A DNA stretch of 64,000 nucleotides. Origin: RPQJ01 sp963778185. Lineage in GTDB: Bacteria > Pseudomonadota > Gammaproteobacteria > Steroidobacterales > Steroidobacteraceae. The position numbers were made by a program, and so were the translations under genes. The notes beneath the pieces are model-generated. The model was not told the origin of the DNA and made no database searches. It saw only the letters and a list, made by a program, of their open reading frames with translations. This document shows, in pieces, positions 10,573 through 19,532 of this stretch. The first letter of the stretch is position 1. Each line of letters starts with the position of its first letter. The stretch is taken from NCBI GenBank assembly GCA_963778185.1, contig CAVZTF010000001.1:124001-188000 (forward strand), written 5' to 3'.

Positions 10573-11699
10573 CCCCATTCATCCTGATCTGCGTCGCCAT
10601 GCTCGTGGCGGCGGTGGCGCTCGTCGTGCTTCCGCTGGTGCGCAACGTGTCCGCCGCCGCCAAGGGCGAGCCCGTCCCGGGCAAGGCCACCGTGTCCACG
10701 GCGGCGCTCGTCATCGCGCTGCCGCTCGCGGCCGCCGCGCTGTATGGCGGCCTCTCGAATTTCCCCTGGGACAATCCCCAGGCGGCCGCTGCGGCCCCGG
10801 CGGGGCACAATGCCGCTGGTGACGCGGGATCCATGGCGGAGGTCACGACGCAGCTCGAAGCGAAGCTCGCGGCCAATCCCAGCGACCTGGAGGGCTGGCG
10901 CATGCTTGGGCGCACCTACCTGGTTTCCGGGCAGCCGGCCAAGGCGGCAGAGGCCTACGGCAAGGCGAACGAGATCTCCGGCGGCAACGACGCGGGACTG
11001 CTGCTCGACCTCGCCGAGGCGCTCGCCCTGACCGACGACCCGGCCGGCCGGGAGCGGGCCAGGCAGATCATCGACGCCGCACTTGCGGCCGACCCGATGA
11101 ACCAGAAGGCACTCTGGTACGCCGGCGTGCTGGCGGCGCGGGGCGGCGACACGGCGACCGCCAAGGCCAACTGGACGAAGCTGCTCGAGACGAACCCGCC
11201 GGACGAGATCCGGCAGATCATCGTGTCGCAGCTGCAGGCCATCGGTGCCGAGGCGCCTGCCGGCTCGATGGCGGCGGCCGCGGCTCCCGCGGCTGGCACG
11301 GGCATGGGCGGTGGCATGGGGGGCGCCGCGTCGTCGGAGGCCCCGGCGCCCGTCGGTCGCACGATACGGGTGGCGCTGTCGGTCGATCCTGCGCTGACCG
11401 GCAAGCTCAAGTCCGGGACGTTGCTCTTCGTCAGCGCGCGGCAGCCGGGCATCCCGGGCCCGCCGATCGCGGCCGTACGAATGACCAGCGACGAATTGCC
11501 GACCACGGTGGTCCTGAGCGACGCGAACACCATGATCGAAGGCCGCGACCTGTCCTCGGTCGATGACGTGCAGGTCGTCGCGCGCGTGGCCTTCGGCGGC
11601 ACCGCCGTCACCGCGAGCGGGGACCTGATCGGCGAGGCGACCCACAAGAAGGGCGCCGCGCCCGATGTGGCGATCGTAATCAACAAGGTATCACCCTAG
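10569..11699 (+). CDS. ccmI: Cytochrome c biogenesis TPR protein CcmI
   Basis: The 376-residue protein has two N-terminal membrane segments separated by a short loop (residues 3-25 and about 43-65), then tetratricopeptide repeats (LEGWRMLGRTYLVSGQPAKAAEAYGKA and later units) and a C-terminal beta-rich domain in the periplasm. CcmI is an apocytochrome chaperone of the ligation complex. An Ala/Gly/Met-rich linker (about residues 232-256) separates the TPR and C-terminal domains. The GTG start at 10569 overlaps the ccmH stop as GTGA. Confidence 0.9.
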   Translation: MTPFILICVAMLVAAVALVVLPLVRNVSAAAKGEPVPGKATVSTAALVIALPLAAAALYGGLSNFPWDNPQAAAAAPAGHNAAGDAGSMAEVTTQLEAKLAANPSDLEGWRMLGRTYLVSGQPAKAAEAYGKANEISGGNDAGLLLDLAEALALTDDPAGRERARQIIDAALAADPMNQKALWYAGVLAARGGDTATAKANWTKLLETNPPDEIRQIIVSQLQAIGAEAPAGSMAAAAAPAAGTGMGGGMGGAASSEAPAPVGRTIRVALSVDPALTGKLKSGTLLFVSARQPGIPGPPIAAVRMTSDELPTTVVLSDANTMIEGRDLSSVDDVQVVARVAFGGTAVTASGDLIGEATHKKGAAPDVAIVINKVSP

Positions 11700-11702
11700 C
11701 CT

Positions 11703-12596
11703 GTGACGGAGCGCATCGAGCGTCGGTCGCACAGGCTGCCCTCGATACTCGGCAGCTATCCGTGGGTGCTGTTGAGGCGCAGGCCGGAGGTGACGGCCGT
11801 CACCGGGCCTGCGGAGATCCGTTGCAGCGTGGAGGGTGTCGTGATCGACGCACCCGCCGTGGCGCGGTACTCCGCCCTGTGCGGCTTCGGGCCGGGCGTC
11901 CCAATCACCTATCCGCACGTGCTGGCGATGCCGATCCACCTTCGCATCTTCGCCGAAGCACGCTTTCCGCTGCGCCCGATGGGCCTGATCCATCTCTCGA
12001 ACGTCATCGAGAGCCGCGCGGATCTGCAGCCGGGCCGACCGCTTTCGATAGCCGTCACGGCAGGGAATTACCGGCGTACGGACGCGGGCCTCGCCTTCGA
12101 CGTGGCGACGGAGATTTCGAGCGACGGGCAGGCCGCCTGGCGGGAGACCTGCGTATTCATGTCACGCTGGCCGGAATCGGCCGAGCGCACCGGTGGCCGG
12201 CCACCACGTCCGCCGAAGGCTCCCAGCGACAGCGCGGTGCGGGCCGAAATGAACGTGACCCTCGCGACGGCATGGTCCTACGCACGCGTGTCGGGAGACT
12301 ACAACCCGATACACCTGAACGATCGCGCGGCACGGTTCTTCGGCCTGCGCGGCGCAATCGGGCACGGCATGTGGTCGCTCGCGACGAGCCTCGCGCAGGC
12401 GCCGCCTCCGGCCATTCCGCACGGCACGCGCATCGAGACTCAGTTCCTCACGCCGGTGCAGCTGCCCGGCCGGGTGGCCATCAAGGAATGGACGGCGGAA
12501 GGGCAGGTGAGGCGCGCCCTGTGCGACGTGCGCACGGGACGCGTCCACATGGTTGCCTGGTGGGCGTCGCCGGCGGGGGTCACTCCTGCGGCTTGA
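11703..12596 (+). CDS. MaoC-like dehydratase with double hot-dog layout
   Basis: The 297-residue protein has a divergent N-terminal hot-dog half. Its C-terminal half carries the (R)-hydratase motif SGDYNPIHLNDRAARFFG, with the Asp and His expected for catalysis, followed by GAIGHGMW. It probably hydrates or dehydrates a CoA- or ACP-bound thioester, but the substrate cannot be read from the sequence. The GTG start is only three bases after ccmI, so it may be co-transcribed with the ccm operon, with no functional link obvious. The stop overlaps the convergent BON-domain gene by 17 bases. Confidence 0.8.
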   Translation: MTERIERRSHRLPSILGSYPWVLLRRRPEVTAVTGPAEIRCSVEGVVIDAPAVARYSALCGFGPGVPITYPHVLAMPIHLRIFAEARFPLRPMGLIHLSNVIESRADLQPGRPLSIAVTAGNYRRTDAGLAFDVATEISSDGQAAWRETCVFMSRWPESAERTGGRPPRPPKAPSDSAVRAEMNVTLATAWSYARVSGDYNPIHLNDRAARFFGLRGAIGHGMWSLATSLAQAPPPAIPHGTRIETQFLTPVQLPGRVAIKEWTAEGQVRRALCDVRTGRVHMVAWWASPAGVTPAA

Positions 12597-13116
12597 TCAG
12601 CAGCGCGTTGTCGACGCGCTTCACGCCCTCGACAGCGGACGCCACCTTGATGGCCCGATCGCGCATGGCGCCCGAAGTGACGAAGCCGCTCAGCTGGACC
12701 ACGCCGTCGTTCGACTCGACGTTGATCTGGCCCGACTTCACGTCCTTGGTATCGACCAACGCCGACTTCACCCGTCCCGTGAGCACGCTGTCGTCGAGCT
12801 TCTGGCCGACCGGCTGGCTGGCGCCGATGGCGATGTTGTTCTTGACCTCCTTCACGCCCGAGACACCGGCCGCGAGCCTGGCGGCCGCGTTCTTCTGGCC
12901 CTGGTCGGGCACGAAGCCGCTCAGGAGCACCACGCCCTTGTAGGTCTCGACGTTGATCTTGCCCGCGTCGGTCGTCCTGTCGCCGACCAGCGCCGCCTTG
13001 ACGCTGGCGTTGATCGTGTTGTCGTCGATGACGTCGCCCGCGGTCTTCTGCGCAAGCGCGGGCGTGGCGCAGGCGATGGCCAGTGCGGCGAACGCCGCAA
13101 GAATCCTCGAGGTCAT
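12580..13116 (-). CDS. Periplasmic protein with two BON domains
   Basis: The 178-residue protein has a signal peptide (MTSRILAAFAALAIACATPALAQ) and then two BON repeats. Each is built on an alpha-beta unit ending in V.L.GFV (INVETYKGVVLLSGFVPD and INVESNDGVVQLSGFV). BON proteins such as OsmY bind phospholipid or peptidoglycan and are often induced by osmotic or envelope stress. The start at 13116 is chosen because AAGGAG lies just upstream and it opens the signal peptide; a longer upstream frame has no such features. It is convergent with, and overlaps, the MaoC-like gene. Confidence 0.85.
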   Translation of the reverse strand: MTSRILAAFAALAIACATPALAQKTAGDVIDDNTINASVKAALVGDRTTDAGKINVETYKGVVLLSGFVPDQGQKNAAARLAAGVSGVKEVKNNIAIGASQPVGQKLDDSVLTGRVKSALVDTKDVKSGQINVESNDGVVQLSGFVTSGAMRDRAIKVASAVEGVKRVDNALLIKPQE

Positions 13117-13331
13117 GGGGTTACTCCTTGTGGCCGGACAGGGGTGCGGTCCCGACCGTTGCGCAAGTGAGGACGCAAGAGGTGAGACGCCCTCGTCGAC
13201 CATAATGTTCCCCGCCCGACCGCCTGATGGCAAACACTGCCAGGCCGGCCCGGGCGGGGCACTGATTGACGACGATTACTTGCCACCCAGCCGCCTCGCG
13301 GGATTAAAGTATGGGCAGCGAGGGCAACCCC

Positions 13332-13661
13332 ATGACCAGCCGAGACCCGAGCGATCCTGCAGGCCAGACTGTCTGGCTGGAAGACGACGAGGAGATGATC
13401 TCCTCCGCCAGGCTGTTCCGGCCCGCTGGCGAGCCCGGTCAGGACGAGGTGGAGGACGAGCTCGGCGACACCGTACGCCTGCCGAAAGTCACCCGCATGC
13501 CCGAAGGCATCGAAGTGGCCGAGGAGCGCCTCGGGCGCGCCACGGGGCAATGGATCCTGGAGATTCGCTGCGAGTGCGGCCGACGCTGGTTCGAGCTCGA
13601 GGAAGTCACGACATCGCGCTGCCCGCGCTGCGACATGCTGGTGCGCGTCAAGGTCGAGTGA
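13332..13661 (+). CDS. Hypothetical small zinc-ribbon protein
   Basis: The acidic 109-residue protein, likely cytoplasmic, has a C-terminal zinc-ribbon-like motif: CxC in IRCECGRRW and CxxC in SRCPRCDMLV. The N-terminal two thirds (WLEDDEEMISSARLF; EDELGDTVRLP) match no family I know. An ATG at 13311 in the same frame would add seven residues. The later start has a GCGAGGG sequence at a better distance. No neighbour suggests a role. Confidence 0.65.
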   Translation: MTSRDPSDPAGQTVWLEDDEEMISSARLFRPAGEPGQDEVEDELGDTVRLPKVTRMPEGIEVAEERLGRATGQWILEIRCECGRRWFELEEVTTSRCPRCDMLVRVKVE

Positions 13662-13683
13662 GGTATACCCACTAACTTTCGGC

Positions 13684-16131
13684 TCAGTCAACGAGGCTCG
13701 CCGCCGAGTCGTACGCCGACCATTGGCCGGGGGGCGCGCCGCTGCAGACGTGCCGGCGAATGAAGCCGCGGCTCGGCGTCAGGCCGAGTTGGCAGCTCTG
13801 CACGCACAGGTCCCGGAACGCCGCCGCGTCGAAACCGGTCGATTCATGGTACAGCCGATTCAGGCGCGCCGAGGTGGCCGACGGGATCAGCTGCGCACTG
13901 GCCTCGAACGAGCTGCAGTCCCGGCTGGCAGCGCAGGCCTCGGCGGACCTGGCGACGGTCGCGCAGTCATCGCGATCGAGGGGCTGGACCGGCTCGCGCG
14001 TCCGCGCAACCTCGACATTGCCGGCTGCAGTCAACGTTGCATTGCGGCGTTCGCCGTTCCACATGCCGAGCTCGACGCGCACGCCAGCCTCGCTCGCCGT
14101 GACCTCCCCGGCGCCGGTGCTGACCCACAGTCCCGGCACCAGCCAGGCGTTCGGTGGCAAGCCGGAGCGAAGTTCGAGCCAGAAGGGCTGCCTGACACCG
14201 CAGGGAAATGCAGCGCCTTCGCATCGAGTGAATCCCACGATGATCTCGCGGTCCGAAAAGACGGTGCGATGGGCCAGCGTGATCGCATCGTCGCGCAGCC
14301 CCAGCACGGGTTTTCCACCGAGCAGCAAGGGGCGCCCGGATTCCGTGCGGGTTCCCAGATCCAGCATTCCAGCCGCCGTCTTGACCGGAAAGCCGACCGT
14401 GTCCAGGTCTTCCTGAGACTCCAGCCGGCTGTCGAAACGCTGCCACGCAGGTCGCAGCTCGGCCTTCGGCGCAGCACGAGGTCGCGACGATTCGCCGGTC
14501 ACGAGTGCATTCAACCCGGTCTCGCCGGCGAGTTCCTCCGACGAATCGCGCATCGATACGAATGCGAAGACAGCCAAGGCGCCAACGATGGTGGCTGCCA
14601 GCCACCTCGTGCGTCGGGGCCGGCTCTCGCGCCCGGCCCTGATGTTGACCGGTGCCAGCAGCACGGGCGGCGGAGGCGGGACGGGTGCAGGTGGCGGCGG
14701 CTGTACTGGCGTCGGTCGCGGAGCCGCTTCGGTGACGACCCGGTCCGTCCGGACTGCGCCCGTCATGTCCAGGGCGGCGTGGCCCTGTCCGCGGTAACCA
14801 CGCAGTCGATATCGGGCCTCGTCCTGCGTGAGCCTCTGCAGTTGCGATTGGTCCGCGATCGAAATCGAAACGTCCTTCTGGCGCTGCTCACCATCCCCGA
14901 TGCTATGGACGGGATCGACGAGCCCGACCGCCGACACCCATTGGCCGACCCACGATTCGTCGGGGACCGCGTCGAGCGCGGCACGGGCATCCGGCCAGAT
15001 CTTCAGACACACCATGTCATGCGAGTGCTCGGCGAATTCGACTCGCAGGCAGTCTGCGTCGAGGTGAGGCACGCGATTCATCGCGACACGAACGACCTTG
15101 CCGATCAGCTCGACGCGATCGCCGACATGGCTGCAGCAGCGCGCGAAGTTCGACCCATCGACGATTTCGTTCACCGAAACGTACGTGCGGCGCGACGGCA
15201 GCGCCGTCTTTCCCGAGAACACGACCGCGACCGGCGGAATGTGGCGGCCTGCCAGGAAATCCTCGAAGGACGGGATGCGGTCGTACGGCGACACGCAGAT
15301 GGCGGCCAATCGCTTGACCCGCTTCTGCAGTCCCGGGACCGACGCCAGCCGCTTGAAGACCGGTGAACCCGCCGGATCCGCGAGATCGTCGGCCCGCAGG
15401 ATGAAGGCGTCGGTGTCGCTGCCGGTCTCGTCCCAGAGCTCGGGGCGCCTGCAGAGCGCGTCGAGCGCGAGGTCGCTCAGGGCAAACGCGAACGCGTCGA
15501 GGCCGGCGTCGAAATGCCAGGGGCGGCGCCAGGGATGCTGGAAATTGCGCTGGCCGAGCTCGGCGCTCTGCATTGGTGCGAGCCCCGGCACGAACATTCC
15601 GTCGTAGTCGATCAGCCGCAGATCACCGGTGCCCTGCAAGATGATGTTGCTCGGCTGTATGTCGCCGTGCGCGATGCCGTGCTTCTTCAGGTGGGCCGCC
15701 AGCATGCGCAGCGACGCTCGCAGTTGCTGGAGTGCGGCCGCGTCGTGGTGGCGGTTGGCCACGAACGAGGCGAGCGTCGGTCCTTCCGCCCACTCCATGC
15801 GGACGATGGGATAGGTGCCGCTCTCGGTCGTGATCCCGGACGGCTGGAAGTCGAAATCCACGAAATGCGGGCTGCGGATCGACCTCAGGAGCTCGCCAAT
15901 GGCGCGGTAACGCTCGTGCAGCGAATCGGAGTACTTGTGGAAGCAGCGGACCGCGTAGGTCTTGCCGTCGACGGAGACCTCGAAGGTCAGCGCGAAGCTG
16001 CCGCTGTGCGCGACGGGCTGGCCGGGCCCGTGCAGCCGGAGCGTGCCTCGGGCAAGCAGCGGGTCCGACAGCGCCCGGGCCAGGCTGGCCTGGAGGGCCT
16101 CGGAGTACTCCGCGAATGACGGGTATTGCAT
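13684..16131 (-). CDS. Membrane-anchored protein kinase-like protein with C-terminal exported domain
   Basis: The 815-residue protein is modular. Residues about 30-300 resemble a protein kinase: the catalytic-loop HGDIQPSNIIL (Asp157, Asn162) and LIDYDGMFVPG at 175-178 in place of DFG are clear. The beta3 strand reads YAVRCF, where related proteins have VKCF, so the ATP-binding lysine may be replaced by Arg62. Residues about 305-405 look like an OB-type beta barrel. A proline-rich linker follows (about 470-495), then one membrane helix (about 507-527, WLAATIVGALAVFAFVSM) and a Cys-containing C-terminal domain that would lie outside the cytoplasm. No PP2C or VWA partner gene is adjacent. Function unknown. 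Confidence 0.75.
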   Translation of the reverse strand: MQYPSFAEYSEALQASLARALSDPLLARGTLRLHGPGQPVAHSGSFALTFEVSVDGKTYAVRCFHKYSDSLHERYRAIGELLRSIRSPHFVDFDFQPSGITTESGTYPIVRMEWAEGPTLASFVANRHHDAAALQQLRASLRMLAAHLKKHGIAHGDIQPSNIILQGTGDLRLIDYDGMFVPGLAPMQSAELGQRNFQHPWRRPWHFDAGLDAFAFALSDLALDALCRRPELWDETGSDTDAFILRADDLADPAGSPVFKRLASVPGLQKRVKRLAAICVSPYDRIPSFEDFLAGRHIPPVAVVFSGKTALPSRRTYVSVNEIVDGSNFARCCSHVGDRVELIGKVVRVAMNRVPHLDADCLRVEFAEHSHDMVCLKIWPDARAALDAVPDESWVGQWVSAVGLVDPVHSIGDGEQRQKDVSISIADQSQLQRLTQDEARYRLRGYRGQGHAALDMTGAVRTDRVVTEAAPRPTPVQPPPPAPVPPPPPVLLAPVNIRAGRESRPRRTRWLAATIVGALAVFAFVSMRDSSEELAGETGLNALVTGESSRPRAAPKAELRPAWQRFDSRLESQEDLDTVGFPVKTAAGMLDLGTRTESGRPLLLGGKPVLGLRDDAITLAHRTVFSDREIIVGFTRCEGAAFPCGVRQPFWLELRSGLPPNAWLVPGLWVSTGAGEVTASEAGVRVELGMWNGERRNATLTAAGNVEVARTREPVQPLDRDDCATVARSAEACAASRDCSSFEASAQLIPSATSARLNRLYHESTGFDAAAFRDLCVQSCQLGLTPSRGFIRRHVCSGAPPGQWSAYDSAASLVD

Positions 16132-16407
16132 GATCCTCGGGACGGGCGGACGGGTGTGGACGAATCATGCTACCGGTCGAAGGCGCCCGAATGGATGACC
16201 GATCGCGCATCTCGGGGATCCGATGGCGGGATTTGTACAGAAGCGGTACAGGGCGGCCGGTGTGGCGGGCCGGGGGCAGACCTGCGGCGTACCTTCGCAA
16301 AAGCGAACGGGCGCTGGGATGTCTGCGGGTTCCACGACCGTGGCGGCTGGCTCATAGTCTCCGTGGGAAGGCCGCCCCTGGAACGGCCGCGACAACGAGG
16401 CCAAGGC

Positions 16408-16944
16408 GTGGAATCGGTACTGGTGTTGTATTTCAGCCAGCGCGGGCATACGGCTCGCGTGGCCCGACGGATCTGCGACGCCATCGCCGTCGCGGGCGGT
16501 CGGGCGGACATGATGGAGATCAAGGAAGCGGTACACGAGGGTGTCGACTGGAACCGATACGGCGTCGTCGTGCTCGGCGCACCCGTGATCTACGGAACCT
16601 ACGACAAGGCGTTCCTCGAATTCATTCGTGAGCACAAGGCACAGCTCGATGCGAAGCCGACCAGCTTCTTCAACGTCTCGGTGGTCGCGCGCACGCCCGC
16701 CAAGGCGACGGTCGAAGGGAATCGCTACATGCAGAAGTTCCTGCAGCTGTCGCCCTGGAAGCCGAAGGACCTGAAGGTCATTGCAGGCAAGGTCGATTAC
16801 CCCGCGTGGCGCTGGTACGACGTCCTGATGATCCAGATGATCATGAAGATGACGCACGGCCCGACCGACCGCCGGACGGTGATCGACTACACGAACTGGG
16901 AAGACGTCGACGCGTACGGGCGGCACGTCCTCGGGCTCCGCTAA
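16408..16944 (+). CDS. hemG: HemG-like flavodoxin (menaquinone-dependent protoporphyrinogen IX dehydrogenase family)
   Basis: The 178-residue flavodoxin-fold protein has an FMN-binding loop (YFSQRGHTARVARR), VVLGAPVIYGTYD, and then the long-chain insert typical of HemG (VVARTPAKATVEGNRYMQKF; WRWYDVLMIQMIMKM; YTNWEDV). These blocks closely resemble E. coli HemG, which oxidises protoporphyrinogen IX with quinone as acceptor. The GTG start at 16408 has GAGG and AAGG upstream. A second HemG-like gene lies at 32142, so which one serves heme synthesis is undecided. Confidence 0.75.
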   Translation: MESVLVLYFSQRGHTARVARRICDAIAVAGGRADMMEIKEAVHEGVDWNRYGVVVLGAPVIYGTYDKAFLEFIREHKAQLDAKPTSFFNVSVVARTPAKATVEGNRYMQKFLQLSPWKPKDLKVIAGKVDYPAWRWYDVLMIQMIMKMTHGPTDRRTVIDYTNWEDVDAYGRHVLGLR

Positions 16945-16976
16945 GTGATCAGGTTCACGAGCCCTGCTGCAACGAG

Positions 16977-17621
16977 ATGACGCATCGCGCACCAACTGTG
17001 GCGTCGGCGAACCGGCTCGTGGGCTACCTGCTGGACAAGGGGCTGGGCGGGGTGCCGCCCTTGTCGAGCGCGGACAACCTGGCAACCGAGTACCTGATCG
17101 ACCAGGGCTACGAGACGCATGACGAACGTGTCGACTCGCTGATCAACTGGGAGACGACCAAGAACTTCACGAGCGGGTTCATCACCGGTCTCGGCGGGTT
17201 CATAACCCTGCCAGTGGCCATTCCATCCGCGCTCGGGGCGTCCTGGCTGATCCAGGCCCGGATGGCGGGTGCGATCGCGCGGATCTACGGCCACGACCTT
17301 GGCGAGGACCGCGTGCGGACCATGGTGCTGCTGAGCCTCGCCGGCGACGTTGCCAGGAAAGCCATGGAGGACGTCGGGATCAACCTGGGAGGCAAGCTCC
17401 CGAACCGTGCGATCAAGCAGGTTCCGGGTCGCGCACTGGTCGAGGTCAACAAGCGGATCGGCCTGCAGCTTCTCACCAAGGCGGGCGGGCGCAGCGTGGC
17501 GCAGTTGCCGAAACTCATTCCGGTCGTGGGCGGCGTGGTCGGCGGTGCGTTTGATGCGGTGGTGTGCCGCATGGTCGGGCGCACGGCGAAGTCTCTGTTT
17601 CGGCCGGTGGCCAGCGAATAG
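16977..17621 (+). CDS. EcsC family protein
   Basis: The 214-residue protein is of the EcsC family. Conserved features are the glycine-rich hydrophobic stretch SGFITGLGGFITLPVAIPSALG, the AGAIARIYGHDL segment, and the C-terminal LIPVVGGVVGGAFDA. EcsC proteins are membrane-associated; their biochemical role is not established. The ATG at 16977 follows AACGAG and starts before the conserved region. It lies 32 bases after the HemG-like gene on the same strand and ends five bases from the convergent mltA. Confidence 0.8.
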   Translation: MTHRAPTVASANRLVGYLLDKGLGGVPPLSSADNLATEYLIDQGYETHDERVDSLINWETTKNFTSGFITGLGGFITLPVAIPSALGASWLIQARMAGAIARIYGHDLGEDRVRTMVLLSLAGDVARKAMEDVGINLGGKLPNRAIKQVPGRALVEVNKRIGLQLLTKAGGRSVAQLPKLIPVVGGVVGGAFDAVVCRMVGRTAKSLFRPVASE

Positions 17622-17626
17622 CCGCC

Positions 17627-18778
17627 TCAGTCGGTCGACTTGCGGGGCCAGAGCACCCACATGCGCAGCGATTGCCGCATGCGCCCGGCCTGCTCGGCAG
17701 CGTCGCCGTCCCAGCCCCAGAAGTAGTCGGCACGCACGGCACCCACGATTGCACTGCCGGTGTCCTGCGCCAGTACCAGCCGACGCAGCGGAGCACTCGA
17801 GCGCGGCTCGGTCGTGTCGATCCAGACGGGGGTGCCGTAGGGCACGCTCTTCGGATCCACGGCGATCGAGCGGCCGGGTGTCAGCGGCACGCCCTGTGCG
17901 CCGCGCGGGCCGAGCGTGGGATCCGGGAGGGGTTCCTCACGGAAGAACACGTAGCGCGGATTCGCCCACAGCAGCTCGTCGATGCGCGCCGGGTTGCGTT
18001 GCGCCCAATCCTTGATCGCGGGCCACGTCGCCTGGTCCTTCGGTAGCTCGCCCTGGTCGATCAGCCAGCGGCCGACCGAGCGATACGGATGATCGTTGTG
18101 GCCGGCGTAGGCGAGGCGCGTCGTGCGGACGCGGCCGTCGGACTCCGTAATGCGGAGCCGACCAGAGCCCTGGATCTGCAGCACCAGTGCGTCGAGCGGG
18201 TCCGCGACGTAGGCGATTTCGCGTCCGCGCAGTGACGCCTGCGCCTCCGGCAGAGTCTGCAGCTGCTGGCGCGTCCAGTACGGCCGGCGCGTCGCAAGGT
18301 CAGCGGGTGGCGCGTAAAGCGCCACGCGGTACGGACCCTGCGGCAGGCGTCCCGCGTCGATGAGCGGCTCGTAGTAGCCGGTGATGAGGCCACCCGTGCC
18401 GCCGTCAGCCGACTCGACGCGGTACGGCTGCAGGTGGCGCATCAGCCAAGCGCGAATCTCGACGTCGTCGCGAGGTGGTTGCCGTTGAGCATCGGCACAG
18501 AGCCCGGACCAAACCGGAGGCGGGCGCTGGCAGCCCTGCAGCAAGGCGGGCCAGGCGGCCCGTGTCGTGTCTTCGTTCCAACCCGGCAGTTCCTGCCACC
18601 GGACCGGCACCCAGCGGGAGTGCTCGCGGACCACACTGCCGTCCGGGCCGGTCTCCGGCGGTCGTGCACGCGGACCGGAGGTACAGGCGGCGAGCATGCC
18701 CAGTATCGCCATGGCAAGCCATTGGAGAATGCTGGCCTGGTCGAGCGCGCCGGCGCCGCTTGCAGGGCGGAGGTGCAT
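17627..18778 (-). CDS. mltA: Membrane-bound lytic murein transglycosylase A
   Basis: The 383-residue lipoprotein has the lipobox LAAC (Cys32) after a hydrophobic stretch. It then has the MltA domain (GLITGYYEPLI, VLQIQGSGRL) and a C-terminal 3D domain with AQDTGSAIVGAVRADYFWG, which contains the catalytic aspartate region. It cleaves peptidoglycan to 1,6-anhydromuropeptides on the inner face of the outer membrane. The signal peptide lacks positive charge near its start, so the true start could differ slightly from 18778. Confidence 0.92.
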   Translation of the reverse strand: MHLRPASGAGALDQASILQWLAMAILGMLAACTSGPRARPPETGPDGSVVREHSRWVPVRWQELPGWNEDTTRAAWPALLQGCQRPPPVWSGLCADAQRQPPRDDVEIRAWLMRHLQPYRVESADGGTGGLITGYYEPLIDAGRLPQGPYRVALYAPPADLATRRPYWTRQQLQTLPEAQASLRGREIAYVADPLDALVLQIQGSGRLRITESDGRVRTTRLAYAGHNDHPYRSVGRWLIDQGELPKDQATWPAIKDWAQRNPARIDELLWANPRYVFFREEPLPDPTLGPRGAQGVPLTPGRSIAVDPKSVPYGTPVWIDTTEPRSSAPLRRLVLAQDTGSAIVGAVRADYFWGWDGDAAEQAGRMRQSLRMWVLWPRKSTD

Positions 18779-18804
18779 CGTTGATCGACGACGCGGGGCC
18801 AGGC

Positions 18805-19362
18805 CTATGGGAGCAGCCTCTCGATCGCCTGACTGAGCCTGGTCGAGTCCGGAGTCACGCTGCTCTCGAAGTGCTGCACGACCTTTCCGTCGGCGCTCAC
18901 CAGGTACTTGTTGAAGTTCCAGGTGGGCTCGCCCGAGCGGCGCACGAGTTCCTGGAAAACGGCATTGGCGTCGCGTCCCTTGACCGATGACGGCGCCAGC
19001 ATCGTGAAGGTGACGCCGTAGTTGATGTAGCAGATGTCGGCGGCCTCGGCCTCGTCCTTTGCTTCCTGATTGAAGTCGTCGGAGGCGAATCCGACCACCA
19101 CCAGGCCGCGATCCTTGTATTTCCGGTGCAGCGCTTCGAGACCCTTGAACTGCGACGTGTAGCCGCAGTGGCTCGCAGTGTTGACGATCAGCAGCGGCTT
19201 GCCGGCGTTCTCTGCGCAGAGGTTGACGCTTTGCGAGGAGTGCAGTCTCTTGAACTCGTGGTTGAGGAACGCGGGGCAGTCGGCCGCCCGGGCGGGAATG
19301 GCGACGAGCATTACGGCGACGATTGCCAACGCGCTCGGAACGAGGATCGAGGATCGGGTCAC
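18805..19362 (-). CDS. Periplasmic glutathione peroxidase-family protein
   Basis: The 185-residue protein has an N-terminal signal peptide ending near AIPARA. Thioredoxin-fold GPx motifs follow: NTASHCGYTSQFKGLE with the peroxidatic Cys66 (a cysteine enzyme, not selenocysteine), GFASDDFNQE, and WNFNKYLV. It likely reduces peroxides in the periplasm. The GTG at 19362 is preferred to an ATG at 19398 because CTGGAG lies eight bases upstream and the basic n-region of the signal peptide starts there. It is 26 bases upstream of mltA on the same strand. Confidence 0.85.
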   Translation of the reverse strand: MTRSSILVPSALAIVAVMLVAIPARAADCPAFLNHEFKRLHSSQSVNLCAENAGKPLLIVNTASHCGYTSQFKGLEALHRKYKDRGLVVVGFASDDFNQEAKDEAEAADICYINYGVTFTMLAPSSVKGRDANAVFQELVRRSGEPTWNFNKYLVSADGKVVQHFESSVTPDSTRLSQAIERLLP

Positions 19363-19532
19363 GGCTGAACTCCAGGAAGCGTGTCTGGTATCAAGCATGG
19401 ACTGCGTCGCGCCGGCCGGGAGGGGCGGTTCCGGGGCAACACTTTACATTGTTCGTGGCGGCCGCCCGGTTGGATGCTCGAGGCAGGCTCGGGGCCCTTC
19501 AGTGGTTACGCTGCGGTAAGCTGCTGCCTGTG

